Origin: Rutidosis leptorrhynchoides | Lineage: Eukaryota; Streptophyta; Magnoliopsida; Asterales; Asteraceae | Direction of reading: 5' to 3' | Length of the DNA: 64,000 nucleotides | NCBI RefSeq assembly: GCF_046630445.1 | Contig: NC_092335.1 | Location: 542,057,001-542,121,000, forward strand | In this document: piece by piece, positions 34,258-48,484 of the stretch | Layout: each line of letters starts with the position of its first letter | Numbering within the stretch: the stretch's first letter is position 1 | Notes under the pieces: generated by a model | Databases searched by the model: none | What the model was told of the DNA's origin: nothing | The model's input: only the letters and a program-made list of their open reading frames with translations | Made by a program: the position numbers and the translations under genes

Positions 34258-35026
34258 ATCTCCCACTTGCACGAGAAACATAAGAAATTAATGCAAGTGA
34301 TGGATACCACCTAACGACCGTCCATCACCCCAAATATGTTATGACTTTGTGCCATTCAATAACATCATCCCTTTCGAGTTCCCATCTCGAATATGAATAG
34401 GTGAATCTTTCATTATATCCTTTCATCCTAGATGTCATGTTAAATCCAAGAGATACAGAGTGATCACTCTCTTATAGATTTAACTTTATCAGGCCTTAGA
34501 CATCTGACTCTCAACGAATAAGAGGGACAAATTCCATCTTGACTACATACGTCCTAGATACACACTTTGTATTATACCTGAGCTCTTCCTTATGTACTAC
34601 CATATTTCAGAATAGTGAAGGAAAGAATCAAGGCACAATACTTGGTAAATATCTGAACCCAATATGTATCTCAGGTCAGAGGATACAATGATATTCACCT
34701 TTACTCAAGATTACATGTGATCAACCACAAAGGCTCCATTTAGTAAATCTTGAGAGCGGGTCTTCCAATATTTGTTTCCCACAAATATCTATGAACCTTG
34801 GTTGCAACCCTGCCTCACATTCATCCTGTGAATGTATACCAATCCAAGTTCATAATAGTCTAAACCTCACACTTGTTCCCACAAATGTGATCGACTACGG
34901 AATTTAGAATAATTACTTATTCATGGATAAAATATGCAAAATAGGAACATAACTCAAAATAAATTAATGCCATAATTATATTAATGAGTTTGAACAATAT
35001 CGTTCCGTTACAATACTTAAAACAGA
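34258..35026 (-). other. Copia 3' untranslated region and polypurine tract
   Basis: Non-coding. On the minus strand AAGTGGGAGAT (34258-34268) abuts the 3' LTR and is the likely polypurine tract. The rest shows no domain. Confidence 0.75.
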
Positions 35027-38000
35027 TCATGACCAATCACTAGAATATCGAAGCCCTAATGCACAAACATGTCCTGTATGTTTTGATCCATGTAAGAGCT
35101 TCGTGAGTGGATCCGCTATGTTAAGATCTGTGTGAACTTTGCGAATACATATCTTTCCTTTTTCAACTTCATCCCTTATGTAGTTGAATCTCCGCTCAAT
35201 GTGACGGGTCTTTTGGTGAGCACGAGGTTCCTTGATTTGAGCAATCGCACCCTCGTTATCACAAAAGATCTCAAGAGGGTCCTGAATGGAAGGGACTACT
35301 CCTAAGTCGTCGATGAATTTCTTCATCCATGAAGCTTCCTGAGCTGCCAATGAGGCGGCGATGTACTCCGATTCTGTAGTGGATAAAGCAACAACATCCT
35401 GTTTTGAACTCTTCCAAGAGACCGCACCTCCATTTAACGTGAAGACATAACCGGACTGTGACCGAGAATCATCTCGATCAGTTTGGAAACTCGCGTCCAC
35501 GTAACCTTTTACAGCGAGTTCCTCCTCACCAGACCCATATATTAGAAACATATCCTTAGTCCTCCTAAGGTATTTCAATATACTTTTGACAGCAATCCAA
35601 TGACTGTTTCCTGGGTTATTCTGGTATCTACTTGTCAAGCTAAGAGCGCATGACACATCCGGTCTAGTGCATATCATTGCATACATGATTGACCCAATAG
35701 CAGACGCATATGGGACATTCTTCATTCTTTCCTGTTCATCTTTCGTGGTGGGGCACTGAGATGAACTAAGGAGCGTTCCCTTTTGAATAGGTACCAAACC
35801 TTTCTTAGAGTTCTCCATCTTGAACCTTTTCAAGATCTTTTCAATATATGCACTTTGATTTAAACCTATCAGTTTCTTGGATCTATCCCTGTAGATCCCA
35901 ATCCCCAAAACGTATTGTGTTTCTCCAAGATCCTTAATGGAGAAGCATTTGCTTAACCAAGTTTTAACACCTTGCATTTCCGGAATATCATTTCCAAATA
36001 ACAATATATCATCCACATATAGTACAAGGAACATGATAGTGCTCCCACTAGCTTTCTTGTATACACAAGCTTCATCACCATTTTTAATGAAGCCAAATTT
36101 CTTGGCCTCCTCATTAAAATGATGATTCCACATTCTAGATGCTTGTTTCAATCCGTAGATTGACTTCTTTAACTTGCATACCTTTTTAGGATATTTCGGA
36201 TCAACAAAACCCTCAGGCTGAACCATATAGACATCTTCCTCAAGATGTCCGTTTAGGAAAGTGGTCTTGACATCCATCTGCCATATTTCATAATCATAAT
36301 GAGCAGCAATGGCAAGTAATATCCTAATAGACTTTAGCATCGCCACAGGCGAAAAAGTTTCATCATAGTCAATCCCTTGAGTTTGAGTAAAACCTTTTGC
36401 TACAAGTCTAGCTTTATATGTATCCAAGTTTCCATGTATGTCGGTTTTCATTTTGAACAGCCATTTACAATCAACTAGCCTAGAGCCAGGAGGTTGCTCA
36501 ACAAGTTCCCAAACTTGGTTGTCATACATGGATTGCATCTCAGCATTCATGGCTTCCTGCCATTTATCTTTATCAATCCTTGATAAAGCATCTTGGTAGT
36601 TTATTGGTTCATCCAAATCAACCACATAGCAACCATCCATGAGAAACCCATATCTCTCAGGAGGATTACTAATCCTACCAGATCTGCGAACGTCTTGTGT
36701 ATTTTGATCATCCATCTGATCACTCTCAACATTTTCATGTTGAGTGCTAGTGTCAGCCAATTGTGTATCATCTACTTGATCTTGAACCTCTTCAAGATCT
36801 ATCTTCCTTTCACTTTTGCCTTCCATTAGGAACTTAGTTTCAAGGAATTCAGCCTTCCGAGCAACAAATACATTCTGCTCGGAAGGATCATAGAAATAGT
36901 ATCCCATATCATCCTTGGGATATCCTATGAAGATACACTTCGTGGATCGAGCATTCAACTTATTAGGGACGTAATGCTTAGGGTAAGCTTCACATCCCCA
37001 TACCTTTAAGTATGATAGAGATGGAGGTTTTCCAAACCACATCTCATGAGGTGTTCGTTCCACTTTCTTGGTTGGGGCCATATTTAAAATACGAGCCGCG
37101 GAGCATAGACAATAACCCCAAAATGATAGAGGTAACGAGCTTCTAGCCATCATAGATCGAACCATATCCATTAGGGTTCGGTTCCTCCTTTCAGAAACTC
37201 CATTCAGTTGGGGTGTTCCAGGAGGAGTGAGTTGTGAGATAATCCCACAACTTCTAAGATGATCTTGGAAAGCATCGCTTAGGTATTCACCTCCTCTATC
37301 GGTACGAAGTACCTTGATTGTCTTATTGAGTTGATTTTGTACTTCATTTTGATACTCTTTGAATGCTTCAAAAGTTTCGTCCTTATGTTTTAACAAGTAG
37401 ACATATCCGAAACGGCTGAAGTCATCAATGAAAGTAACGAAGTATCTTTCACCATTCCTAGTTATGGGCTTAAAGGGTCCACATACATCCGAATGTATTA
37501 ATCCCAATAAGTCCTTAGCCCTTTCATAGGTCCCTTTGAAAGGTGCTTTAGTCATTTTGCCTTGTAAACAAGATTCACATACATCAAACGATTCTAGTTC
37601 ATTTGATTTCAAAAGGCCATTCTTTTGGAGTGTATGCATTCGATTCTTGTTTATGTGACCAAGGCGACAATGCCATAAGTAGGAATCACTCAAATCCCTT
37701 TTGAGTTTCTTGGTGCTAGTATGGTATATTGAGCTTCTAGATGATGTGTCATCGTGAACCAATTCATAAATTCCATTTGAAGGCGAAGCCTTAAAATAAA
37801 ATACATTATCTAAATAAACGTGGACATCATCATTAACAAAATTAAGATAAAAACCACATTGTTTTAAACAGGAAACTGAAATAATGTTTCGAAATAAATC
37901 CGGTGCATACAAAACATTGTTCAAAATAAGTTCCAAACCACTTGGAAGCTTTAATACAAAGTCTCCTTGAGCCTTCACTTGCACTTTGGCTCCATTACCC

Positions 38001-39061
38001 ATATAGAGACTTGATGTTCCCGTTTGCTTGCTACTTCTTTTGAACCCCTGCAAAGAATTGCAAATGTGAGTTCCACATCCAGTGTCTAATACCCATGTAT
38101 TAGAAGAAGTAATACTAAGCTCTATATATACCATATATATGTTACCTGAGGATTGCCCCGCATCCCTCTTTTCCTTCAACTCCTTAAGGTAGACCGGGCA
38201 ATTGCGTTTCCAGTGACCCATTTCACCGCAACCGAAGCACGGGTCTTCCTTGGGGTTTGCTTGTCCTGCAACCTTTTGCTTCTTGTTCTTGTTTTTGGTT
38301 GGGGTAACCATCCTCCCCTTTCCCTTGCCTTGATGGGCGGGTCCTTTCCTCTTAGCCGCCTTTGGCTTAGAGGTATTGTTACCTTTGGACCCACCATCAT
38401 TGATCATTAGCACGGGTGAAGCCCTCTTACCCATGCTAGTTTCCGCCGTCCTTAACATGCCATGAAGTTCACCAATGGTCTTATCCATCCCATTCATATT
38501 GTAATTAATTACAAATTGGTCAAACCTCTTTGACAAGAAGTTTAGGATAAGATCGGTGGCTAGCTCATTGGAAATGTTGAGGTTAAGACGGTTTGCGCGA
38601 TCAATGAGGCTTTTCATTTTGAGGACATAGGAGGAGACGGATTGGGTGTCATCCATACGACATGCATGTAGCGCTCGAACCGTTTCGAAGCGCTCGACAC
38701 GTGCTTGTTGAAGGAACATCTCCTTCAATTGCGTTATCATGTCATATGCACTATGATGTTCGAAATCCTTTTGGAGTTCGGGTATCATAGTCCCAAGCAT
38801 TAGGCAACCAACTTGCACCGAATCGGCACAATATTTGTCATAGTAAGCCATGCCCTCCGTATCATCCATGTCGGGTTGATCGGGAATGGGGTCCTCCAAC
38901 ACATACGCTTTATCCTCGAGCTTGAGGACAATCCTAAGATTACGGAACCAATCCATAAAGTTCGTATGGTTGAGTTTGTCTTTCTCGAGGAGAGACCTTA
39001 ACGATAGGTTGTTTAGGTTAAGTGGTGCGTTTTGCATGTTGTTGTTGTTATTAGCGGCCAT
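35027..39061 (-). CDS. Ty1/copia Gag-Pol polyprotein, intact
   Basis: 1344 residues from MAANNNN to a stop at 35027. Order is gag-PR-INT-RT-RH, which defines Ty1/copia. UBN2-type gag occupies residues 1-250; the zinc knuckle C-X2-C-X4-H-X4-C (CFGCGEMGHWKRNC) is at 275-288. The protease DTG is at about 326. Integrase has the H...H...CESC zinc site, then DVCGPF, RTDRGGEY and NGVSERRN around the catalytic acids. RT has QMDVKTTFLNG and YVDD at 1015. RNase H includes YVDASFQTD and STTESEYIA. One alanine-to-threonine change (KTTFLNG; KTAFLNG is more usual) is the only oddity I see near a core motif. Copy number and activity cannot be judged from one locus. Confidence 0.97.
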   Translation of the reverse strand: MAANNNNNMQNAPLNLNNLSLRSLLEKDKLNHTNFMDWFRNLRIVLKLEDKAYVLEDPIPDQPDMDDTEGMAYYDKYCADSVQVGCLMLGTMIPELQKDFEHHSAYDMITQLKEMFLQQARVERFETVRALHACRMDDTQSVSSYVLKMKSLIDRANRLNLNISNELATDLILNFLSKRFDQFVINYNMNGMDKTIGELHGMLRTAETSMGKRASPVLMINDGGSKGNNTSKPKAAKRKGPAHQGKGKGRMVTPTKNKNKKQKVAGQANPKEDPCFGCGEMGHWKRNCPVYLKELKEKRDAGQSSGNIYMVYIELSITSSNTWVLDTGCGTHICNSLQGFKRSSKQTGTSSLYMGNGAKVQVKAQGDFVLKLPSGLELILNNVLYAPDLFRNIISVSCLKQCGFYLNFVNDDVHVYLDNVFYFKASPSNGIYELVHDDTSSRSSIYHTSTKKLKRDLSDSYLWHCRLGHINKNRMHTLQKNGLLKSNELESFDVCESCLQGKMTKAPFKGTYERAKDLLGLIHSDVCGPFKPITRNGERYFVTFIDDFSRFGYVYLLKHKDETFEAFKEYQNEVQNQLNKTIKVLRTDRGGEYLSDAFQDHLRSCGIISQLTPPGTPQLNGVSERRNRTLMDMVRSMMARSSLPLSFWGYCLCSAARILNMAPTKKVERTPHEMWFGKPPSLSYLKVWGCEAYPKHYVPNKLNARSTKCIFIGYPKDDMGYYFYDPSEQNVFVARKAEFLETKFLMEGKSERKIDLEEVQDQVDDTQLADTSTQHENVESDQMDDQNTQDVRRSGRISNPPERYGFLMDGCYVVDLDEPINYQDALSRIDKDKWQEAMNAEMQSMYDNQVWELVEQPPGSRLVDCKWLFKMKTDIHGNLDTYKARLVAKGFTQTQGIDYDETFSPVAMLKSIRILLAIAAHYDYEIWQMDVKTTFLNGHLEEDVYMVQPEGFVDPKYPKKVCKLKKSIYGLKQASRMWNHHFNEEAKKFGFIKNGDEACVYKKASGSTIMFLVLYVDDILLFGNDIPEMQGVKTWLSKCFSIKDLGETQYVLGIGIYRDRSKKLIGLNQSAYIEKILKRFKMENSKKGLVPIQKGTLLSSSQCPTTKDEQERMKNVPYASAIGSIMYAMICTRPDVSCALSLTSRYQNNPGNSHWIAVKSILKYLRRTKDMFLIYGSGEEELAVKGYVDASFQTDRDDSRSQSGYVFTLNGGAVSWKSSKQDVVALSTTESEYIAASLAAQEASWMKKFIDDLGVVPSIQDPLEIFCDNEGAIAQIKEPRAHQKTRHIERRFNYIRDEVEKGKICIRKVHTDLNIADPLTKLLHGSKHTGHVCALGLRYSSDWS

Positions 39062-39173
39062 CTACAAAATTAACAAAGTTCATTTAAGTATTGATTTCAA
39101 ATTTAATAAACAATACCCTTTTATATTATAATTGTCTTATTAAATATTAGAATCCAACGGTAAATCAAATTTC

Positions 39174-39481
39174 GGTTAGGTGACCTTTATCCCGTTATTT
39201 GATTTAGCTAGGTAGTCATTTATATGACAATTGCAATCCTTTTGCAACTTCTAAATTATGGGATCATGCAATCCTTTTGCATGGCATATTTATCCCATCA
39301 ACGCCTATTTGTTCCTCATTCTTCGGTGACCCTAAGTTCATGATTCCCAAATCAAGTCGTCCTACTTGTGTAAACATGTAAAATTAACATGCAAGTGGTT
39401 AGGTGACCTTTATCCCACAAGCATGTGAATTTTACCTTAACCATATTAGTTTGCTCATAACGGTTAGGTGACCTTTATCCC
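39174..39481. repeat. Three exact copies of a 20-bp motif and two covarying hairpins in the copia leader
   Basis: GGTTAGGTGACCTTTATCCC occurs at 39174-39193, 39397-39416 and 39462-39481. Between them lie TTGCAA-TCCTT-TTGCAA (39231-39247) and ATGCAA-TCCTT-TTGCAT (39266-39282). The same loop is kept and the outer pair changes from T-A to A-T, so pairing is preserved. A packaging or dimerisation role is inference. Confidence 0.75.
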
Positions 39482-40491
39482 ATTATGAGTTCACTACTAT
39501 GTTCAAGTGTCTCACAATAGGATGGCGTTTAACTTGTTTTCCTTGTTTGTAAAAGGGATTTTAAGTTTTCATTAATACTAGTTTGAGAAAACTTTTATGC
39601 CATACACCAACATGCATTTAGTGTATGGTACTTATGAAAAACCATTTTCATGTCTTGTAATTGAGCCAATTACTTGATATAAACCATTTTATATACGTTA
39701 TCCTTTTCTTGTTCTTAATAACCATTTATTAAGGTTTTTGGTTGCCTTTTTCAATTTAACCATTTAAATTGCCGTTTTGCATGTCGTTAATACGTCTAAT
39801 TTAACCAATTAAATTTTCATTATGTTTGTTGTTAATATGTGTGATTAATTTGTTGCAATCAAACATACAATCCATAAACATACAAACAACCACACATGCA
39901 AAATAAGTATGTTCACAATCTAGCCATTTAGGTGGACATTTGTTTAGCCGAAAACAAATGTCACCGGTTAAGGGGTTAATCATACAAAGTAGGAGATTTC
40001 AAATCTCCCACTTAATCTTGCATCCATATGCACCTTGTGTTCTTCAAGTCTTCATCATCTTGTATCTTCATTTTTTACAAAATATGTATCCTAATACATT
40101 TTATCTAGAAAATGAAATTACAACCTATTCTATTTTACATACCAAATATAAAATGAATTACATAACCAAATGAATGAATTATTACAAACCAATTGACCAA
40201 TTATTACATGCCATTGAATAATTATTATTACAAACCAAATGAATATAACAAATCAACCAAATATAGCATGCAATCAACACAAGGTCAAGGCATAGATTGT
40301 GAACTTAAACATGCAACCAAATATGAACCAAATGGAAGAGCTCAAACCCACTTTTGGACTTCAAACAATTCGGCTCATTTCATAAACCCACCCAAATCCA
40401 ACAATTTTTGCATTCTTCTTTCATGCATGTACTTAGAATGCAAAGTTGATGGGTTTTAAAACAACAATTCGAAGCATATTTCAACAACTTC

Positions 40492-40505
40492 GGCTCTAGA
40501 TACCA
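40492..40505 (-). other. Copia primer-binding site (initiator tRNA-Met type)
   Basis: Minus strand TGGTATCTAGAGCC, one base inside the 5' LTR. It differs from the consensus TGGTATCAGAGCC by an extra CT-like insertion after TGGTATC. Confidence 0.8.
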
Positions 40506-40506
40506 T

Positions 40507-41577
40507 TGTTGGGATTTAACAAGTTTCATAAGTCTTAAAACCTTTTAAGAATCATTATAATCGGAAGCGTGTAATTATCAAGTTTTACTTGTTAAACTTT
40601 AACCAATTTAAAGCTAAATCCCATGGATCAAGTTGTGAACATTATGCTTACATATTAACAAGAGAAGGAAGAGTGTTTTATACCTCCTTAAACTAAGTTT
40701 AAGGGCTGTTTTGATGCAAGAAGATGATGAAGAAATAATGCTTCAACACACCCTTGAGTTGGTTGAACCTTTAAGCCTTTATAACCTTGCTATCCAAGCT
40801 TGAAACCACTTCTTTTGCACTTGAATAAACCAATCAGCAGCAACACTGATTTGAGCAGAAAGTTGATGAACTTATTGATGAACTTAGCCTCTAACTTGAA
40901 GCCTCAAGTGTTGCATACCCCAAGCCTTTTGTGCACCAATACCACCTTTACTTTGGTTAGGATTTTGACACTTAATGAACTAGATTACCAAGCTCAAAAC
41001 CCTCTCCCTTTTGATAAAAATTTCGGCCATCAGCTGTATGAAATGAGTGAGAGAGTTTTTTTTTGCTTCTTGGTTGAATACTTGAGTCAAATTACTTGGT
41101 ATATGAACTCTAGCATGCACTTGATAAATGTGTGTTCTTGAAAGTAAACAAAAGCAAGTATGGGAGACTCCTTGGTCAAAACAAAACCGTCCCCCATCCC
41201 TTTTTTATAACAAGATTGTTATTTTTTATATCTTGTATAAAATACCTTTGTATTTATATAAAACTTGTTATATAAAATTTGTAATTGCTAAGTTACTTGC
41301 ATTTTACAAACCGATTTATAAAATATTACACAACATAATTATTTAAACCTATAAATAATTAAATATAAATTATCCAAGTAATTTATCTCAAGTGGTTATA
41401 TTTTAGAAAACCCATTTTCTAAAATCCAAGTGTCGCGTATTTATTTAACGAACCTATCGTTAAGATTAAATACTTATAAGGTGTTGGTAAGCTTGTTATT
41501 GGGTATGACCCGACTTGGATCATAACATAGTGGCCACGTTAATTTAATATGTCTCTCGGGCATATGAAATACCTACA
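40507..41577 (-). repeat. Copia LTR (5' LTR in element sense)
   Basis: 1071 bp, same ends as 33187-34257, followed by the TAATA TSD at 41578-41582. Confidence 0.95.
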
Positions 41578-41582
41578 TAATA

Positions 41583-42281
41583 TACATATGATGTTCTAAG
41601 ATTTTGAATGATACAAATATTTTTGTGAGTTCCATGAATAGAAATGAGGTTCTAGGACAGTTTTGAAGTCAAAGTATAGTTTTGAAAGATGTAGAAATCT
41701 AAGAGTGATGATTTCGGTTATATCTTGAATCGAATTCTGAGATTTCAAAATCAGAATATGTAATTAGATTTTGAATGAGTATGGTTGTTTTGATTTCTAT
41801 AAAAGAATGTATATTGTTGTGAAAGTAGGGAGTATAATGGATGATTTGCTGAATCAGATTCGAAGAATGTAGCATATTAATTGTGAATTTATATATCTCT
41901 CGGGTATTACCTACCCGTTAAAAAAAAATTTCACAATTAATATTTTGTACAAAAGAATTTTATTACAGTCTTTATGGAAATATATATGTGTATATTTCTT
42001 CAGATGTAATATTGATTTAATGAGTTAATATTAAATTAAACTCATTTGATTTATGGTTAAGGCTAGGATAGATAATTTCTAAACTTTAGAAATTACATAA
42101 TCACCGTAGAATGTTTCCCCAATGAAGTTATGAATCAATACTTCATCGTTGTGGTATTCCTTGGTATCTACATGGCGTATGACGTCGATGCTCGTGGGAC
42201 AGATTGTGAAGTTGAGGTTTGTGATGCGGTTGTTGTTAGTGGTGGTAATGGTACTGTTGATGTTATTAATGGTGGTACTGG
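41583..42281 (-). other. LARD internal region, copy B, middle part
   Basis: Continues copy B after the copia insertion and matches 9792-10519. On the minus strand, below the leader ORF stop, a Thr/Pro/Val-rich frame continues to about 42175. A further frame ending near 42090 (residues such as VDTKEYHNDEVLIHNF) may be part of a longer decayed ORF. Confidence 0.6.
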
Positions 42282-42728
42282 TTATGCTGCTGGTGCTACT
42301 GCTGGTGTTTGTAACCTTTGCACCATATTCTCCAAAGCCACTACCCGAGCGCGAAGCTCGTTGACTTCTTCTATTACACCGGGGTGATTGTCGGTTCGGA
42401 CGAGCGGATAAATAAGATCTAGAATTTGGTGTAGTATATAATCATGACGAGATACTCTGGAAATGAGAGAGAAAATGGTGTTTCGGACAGGTTCACCGGT
42501 AAGTGCTTCAGGTTCATTGCCAAGAGGGCAATGTGGTGGATGAAAGGGATCGCCTTCTTCTTGTCTCCAATGGTTAAGTAGATTACGAACCCATCCCCAA
42601 TTCATCCAGAATAGATGATGGCTAATTGGTTGATCCATTCCGATCACGCTGCTTTCGGAGCTCATGTGGAAATCCATATCGGCATAGCTGTCGGAATTCG
42701 AGGAACTCGAACTGGTTGAGGGATCCAT
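42282..42728 (-). CDS. LARD leader ORF (148 residues, unknown function)
   Basis: First ORF after the primer-binding site. It starts MDPSTSSSSS with a Ser/Asp-rich N-terminus, then a Trp/His/Pro-rich middle (NWGWVRNLLNHWRQEE) and a C-terminal heptad-like stretch (EEVNELRARVVALENMV, about residues 118-138) suited to a coiled coil. It sits where gag would be but shows no zinc knuckle or gag core. In-frame codons continue past the TAA as Pro/Thr/Val-rich sequence, so the stop may itself be a mutation. It is the only retained protein-coding candidate of this non-autonomous element, and copy A has an extra stop. Confidence 0.5.
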   Translation of the reverse strand: MDPSTSSSSSNSDSYADMDFHMSSESSVIGMDQPISHHLFWMNWGWVRNLLNHWRQEEGDPFHPPHCPLGNEPEALTGEPVRNTIFSLISRVSRHDYILHQILDLIYPLVRTDNHPGVIEEVNELRARVVALENMVQRLQTPAVAPAA

Positions 42729-43125
42729 CTTGTATGATCAGGGAAAGAATTTTTTTGGTATGAAATAGATTGTAGAATTTAGATTTGGTATTCTTCAATA
42801 TATAATTTACATATGTATATATAATACCAAAATCCCATAAATTACGGAGGAATCTTTGAAAGATGTCAGTCAAAGTTCACAGTAACAGATATGCTAAGAT
42901 AAGAATTCATCTATACACTATTATGCAATAAATGTAGGAAAACGCGTCTAGACTTAAGAATGATAAGCAGGTAATTTCCTAAGGATGGTAAGTAGATGAT
43001 TTCCGACTAAAAATGATAAGCAAAACTTTTGACATGCAGACACGGTCGAAGTCCAGACTCACTAATGCATCTTAACAACTATCAGTTAGACACACTAATG
43101 CAAGACCTGGTTCGCTAAGACCACC

Positions 43126-43137
43126 GCTCTGATACCA
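43126..43137 (-). other. LARD primer-binding site (initiator tRNA-Met), unit B
   Basis: TGGTATCAGAGC on the minus strand, two bases inside LTR 3. The following leader to about 43041 is homologous to the chromovirus leader at 52163-52246. Confidence 0.92.
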
Positions 43138-43139
43138 AC

Positions 43140-46112
<2,973 letters not shown>

Positions 46113-48484
46113 GCGTAGCTCTTTTGTCGACTCTGGGCGGTTTTCAATCTTTGTTGAATTTGGATGATTTTCTCGGTAGTTTCTTGTATTATCTCCGGAC
46201 CCGTAATCTGTCTATCCCCCACTTCACTCCAACAAATCGGGGACTTGCACTTTCTACCATAAAGTGCTTCAAACTGCGCCATCTCAATGCTTGAATGGTA
46301 GCTGTTGTTGTAGGAAAATTCTGCTAACGGTAGATGTTGATCCCAACTGTTTCCGAAATCAATAACACAAGCTCATAGCATGTCTTCAAGTGTTTGTATC
46401 GTCCTTTCGCTCTGCCCATCAGTTTGTGGATGATAGGCAGTACTCATGTCTAGACGAGTTCCCAATGCTTGCTGTAATGTCTGCCAGAATCTTGAAATAA
46501 ATCTGCCATCCCTATCAGAGATAATAGAGATTGGTATTCCATGTCTGGAAATGACTTCCTTCAAATACAGTCGTGCTAACTTCTCCATCTTGTCATCTTC
46601 TTTTATTGGCAGGAAGTGTGCTGACTTGGTGAGACGATCAACTATTACCCAAATAGTATCATAACCACTTGCAGTCCTTGGCAATTTAGTAATGAAATCC
46701 ATGGTAATGTTTTCCCATTTCCATTTCGGGATTTCAGGTTGTTGTAGTAGACCTGATGGTTTCTGATGTTCAGTTTTGACCTTAGAACACGTCAAACATT
46801 CTCCTACATATTTAGCAATATCGGCTTTCATACCTGGCCACCAAAAATGTTTCTTAAGATCCTTGTACATCTTCCCCGTTCCAGGATGTATTGAGTATCT
46901 GGTTTTATGAGCTTCTCTAAGTACCATTTCTCTCATATCTCCAAATTTTGGTACCCAAATTCTTTCAGCCCTATACCGGGTTCCGTCTTCCCGAATATTA
47001 AGATGCTTCTCCGATCCTTTGGGTATTTCATCCTTTAAATTTCCCTCTTTTAAAACTCCTTGTTGCGCCTCCTTTATTTGAGTAGTAAGGTTAGTGTGAA
47101 TCATTATATTCATAGATTTTACTCGAATGGGTTCTCTGTCCTTTCTGCTCAAGGCGTCGGCTACCACATTTGCCTTTCCCGGGTGGTAACGAATCTCAAA
47201 GTCGTAATCATTTAACAATTCAATCCACCTACTCTGCCTCATATTCAGTTGTTTCTGATTAAATATGTGTTGAAGACTTTTGTGGTCGGTATATATAATA
47301 ATTTTGACCCCATATAAGTAGTGCCTCCAAGTCTTTAATGCAAAAACAACCGCGCCTAATTCCAAATCATGCGTCGTATAATTTTGCTCTTGAATCTTCA
47401 ATTGTCTAGACGCATAAGCAATCACCTTCGTCCGTTGCATTAATACACAACCGAGACCTTGCTTTGATGCGTCACAATAAATCACAGAATCATCATTCCC
47501 TTCAGGCAATGACAATATAGGTGCCGTAGTTAGCTTTTTCTTCAATAATTGATACGCCTTCTCTTGTTCATCCTTCCATTCAAATTTCTTCCCTTTATGT
47601 GTTAATGCAGTCAAGGGTTTTGCTATTTTGGAGAAATCTTGGATGAATCTTCTGTAGTAACCAGCCAATCCTAAAAATTGACGTATATGCTTCGGAGTTT
47701 TTGGGGTTTCCCACTTTTCAACGGTTTCGATCTTTGCCGGGTCCACCAGGATACCTTCTTTGTTCACTATGTGACCGAGGAATTGAACTTCTTCCAACCA
47801 AAATGCACACTTTGAAAACTTAGCGTACAATTTTTCTTTCCTCAATACTTCTAGCACTTTTCTCAAATGTTCTTCGTGCTCTTGATCATTCTTTGAGTAA
47901 ATAAGTATGTCATCGATGAAAACAATGACAAACTTGTCAAGATATGGCCCACACACTCTGTTCATAAGGTCCATGAACACAGCTGGTGCGTTAGTCAATC
48001 CAAACGGCATAACCATAAACTCGTAATGACCATAACGCGTCCTAAAAGCAGTTTTTGGAATATCATCCTCCTTTACTCGCATTTGATGATATCCAGAACA
48101 TAAATCGATCTTCGAATAAACCGACGAGCCTTGTAGTTGATCAAATAAGTCGTCAATTCTCGGCAGTGGATAACGGTTTTTGATGGTAAGTTTGTTCAAC
48201 TCTCTGTAGTCAATACACAACCTAAATGTACCATCCTTCTTCTTGACAAACAAAACAGGAGCTCCCCATGGTGATGTGCTTGGTCGAATGAAACTACGTT
48301 CTAATAGTTCTTGCAGTTGGCTTTGAAGTTCTTTCATCTCGCTGGGTGCGAGTCTATAAGGAGCACGAGCTATTGGTGCAGCTCCTGGTACAAGATCTAT
48401 TTGAAATTCAATAGATTGATGTGGAGGTAGTCCCGGTAATTCTTTCGGAAATACATCGGGAAATTCTTTTGACGGGAACATCAT
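46113..48484 (-). pseudogene. pol: Chromovirus pol: RT, RNase H, integrase (frameshifted, stopped, interrupted)
   Basis: The frame from 48484 encodes a Ty3/gypsy RT ([24 protein letters not shown] polymerase motif). RNase H follows ([21 protein letters not shown]), then integrase with H...H...C-X2-C (GECLTCSK), and catalytic acids in [13 protein letters not shown] and GQSERT. A TGA at 46373-46375 ends it; the same frame resumes to 46113, where the LARD inserted, and continues at 4850. It is out of phase with gag-protease by one base, with the shift near 48477. Chromoviruses normally use a single gag-pol frame (family knowledge), so this is decay. Confidence 0.94.

Larger units (their letters stand above)
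39062..40506 (-). other. Copia leader, non-coding with repeated elements
   Basis: 1.4 kb between the primer-binding site and the gag ATG, unusually long. It holds a 20-bp motif in three copies and two matched small hairpins (listed separately), but no gene I can support. Confidence 0.75.
33187..41577 (-). mobile_element. Intact Ty1/copia retrotransposon, 8.4 kb, recent
   Basis: Two 1071-bp LTRs (33187-34257 and 40507-41577, TGTTGGGATT...ACCTACA) flanked by the TSD TAATA, an initiator-Met-like primer-binding site, a polypurine tract and one uninterrupted 1344-codon polyprotein. I compared the LTRs line by line and find four mismatches (near 33710, 33766, 33835 and 33993), or 0.37 percent. Nothing visible prevents it from being autonomous. 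The clade within Ty1/copia is not certain to me. Confidence 0.96.
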
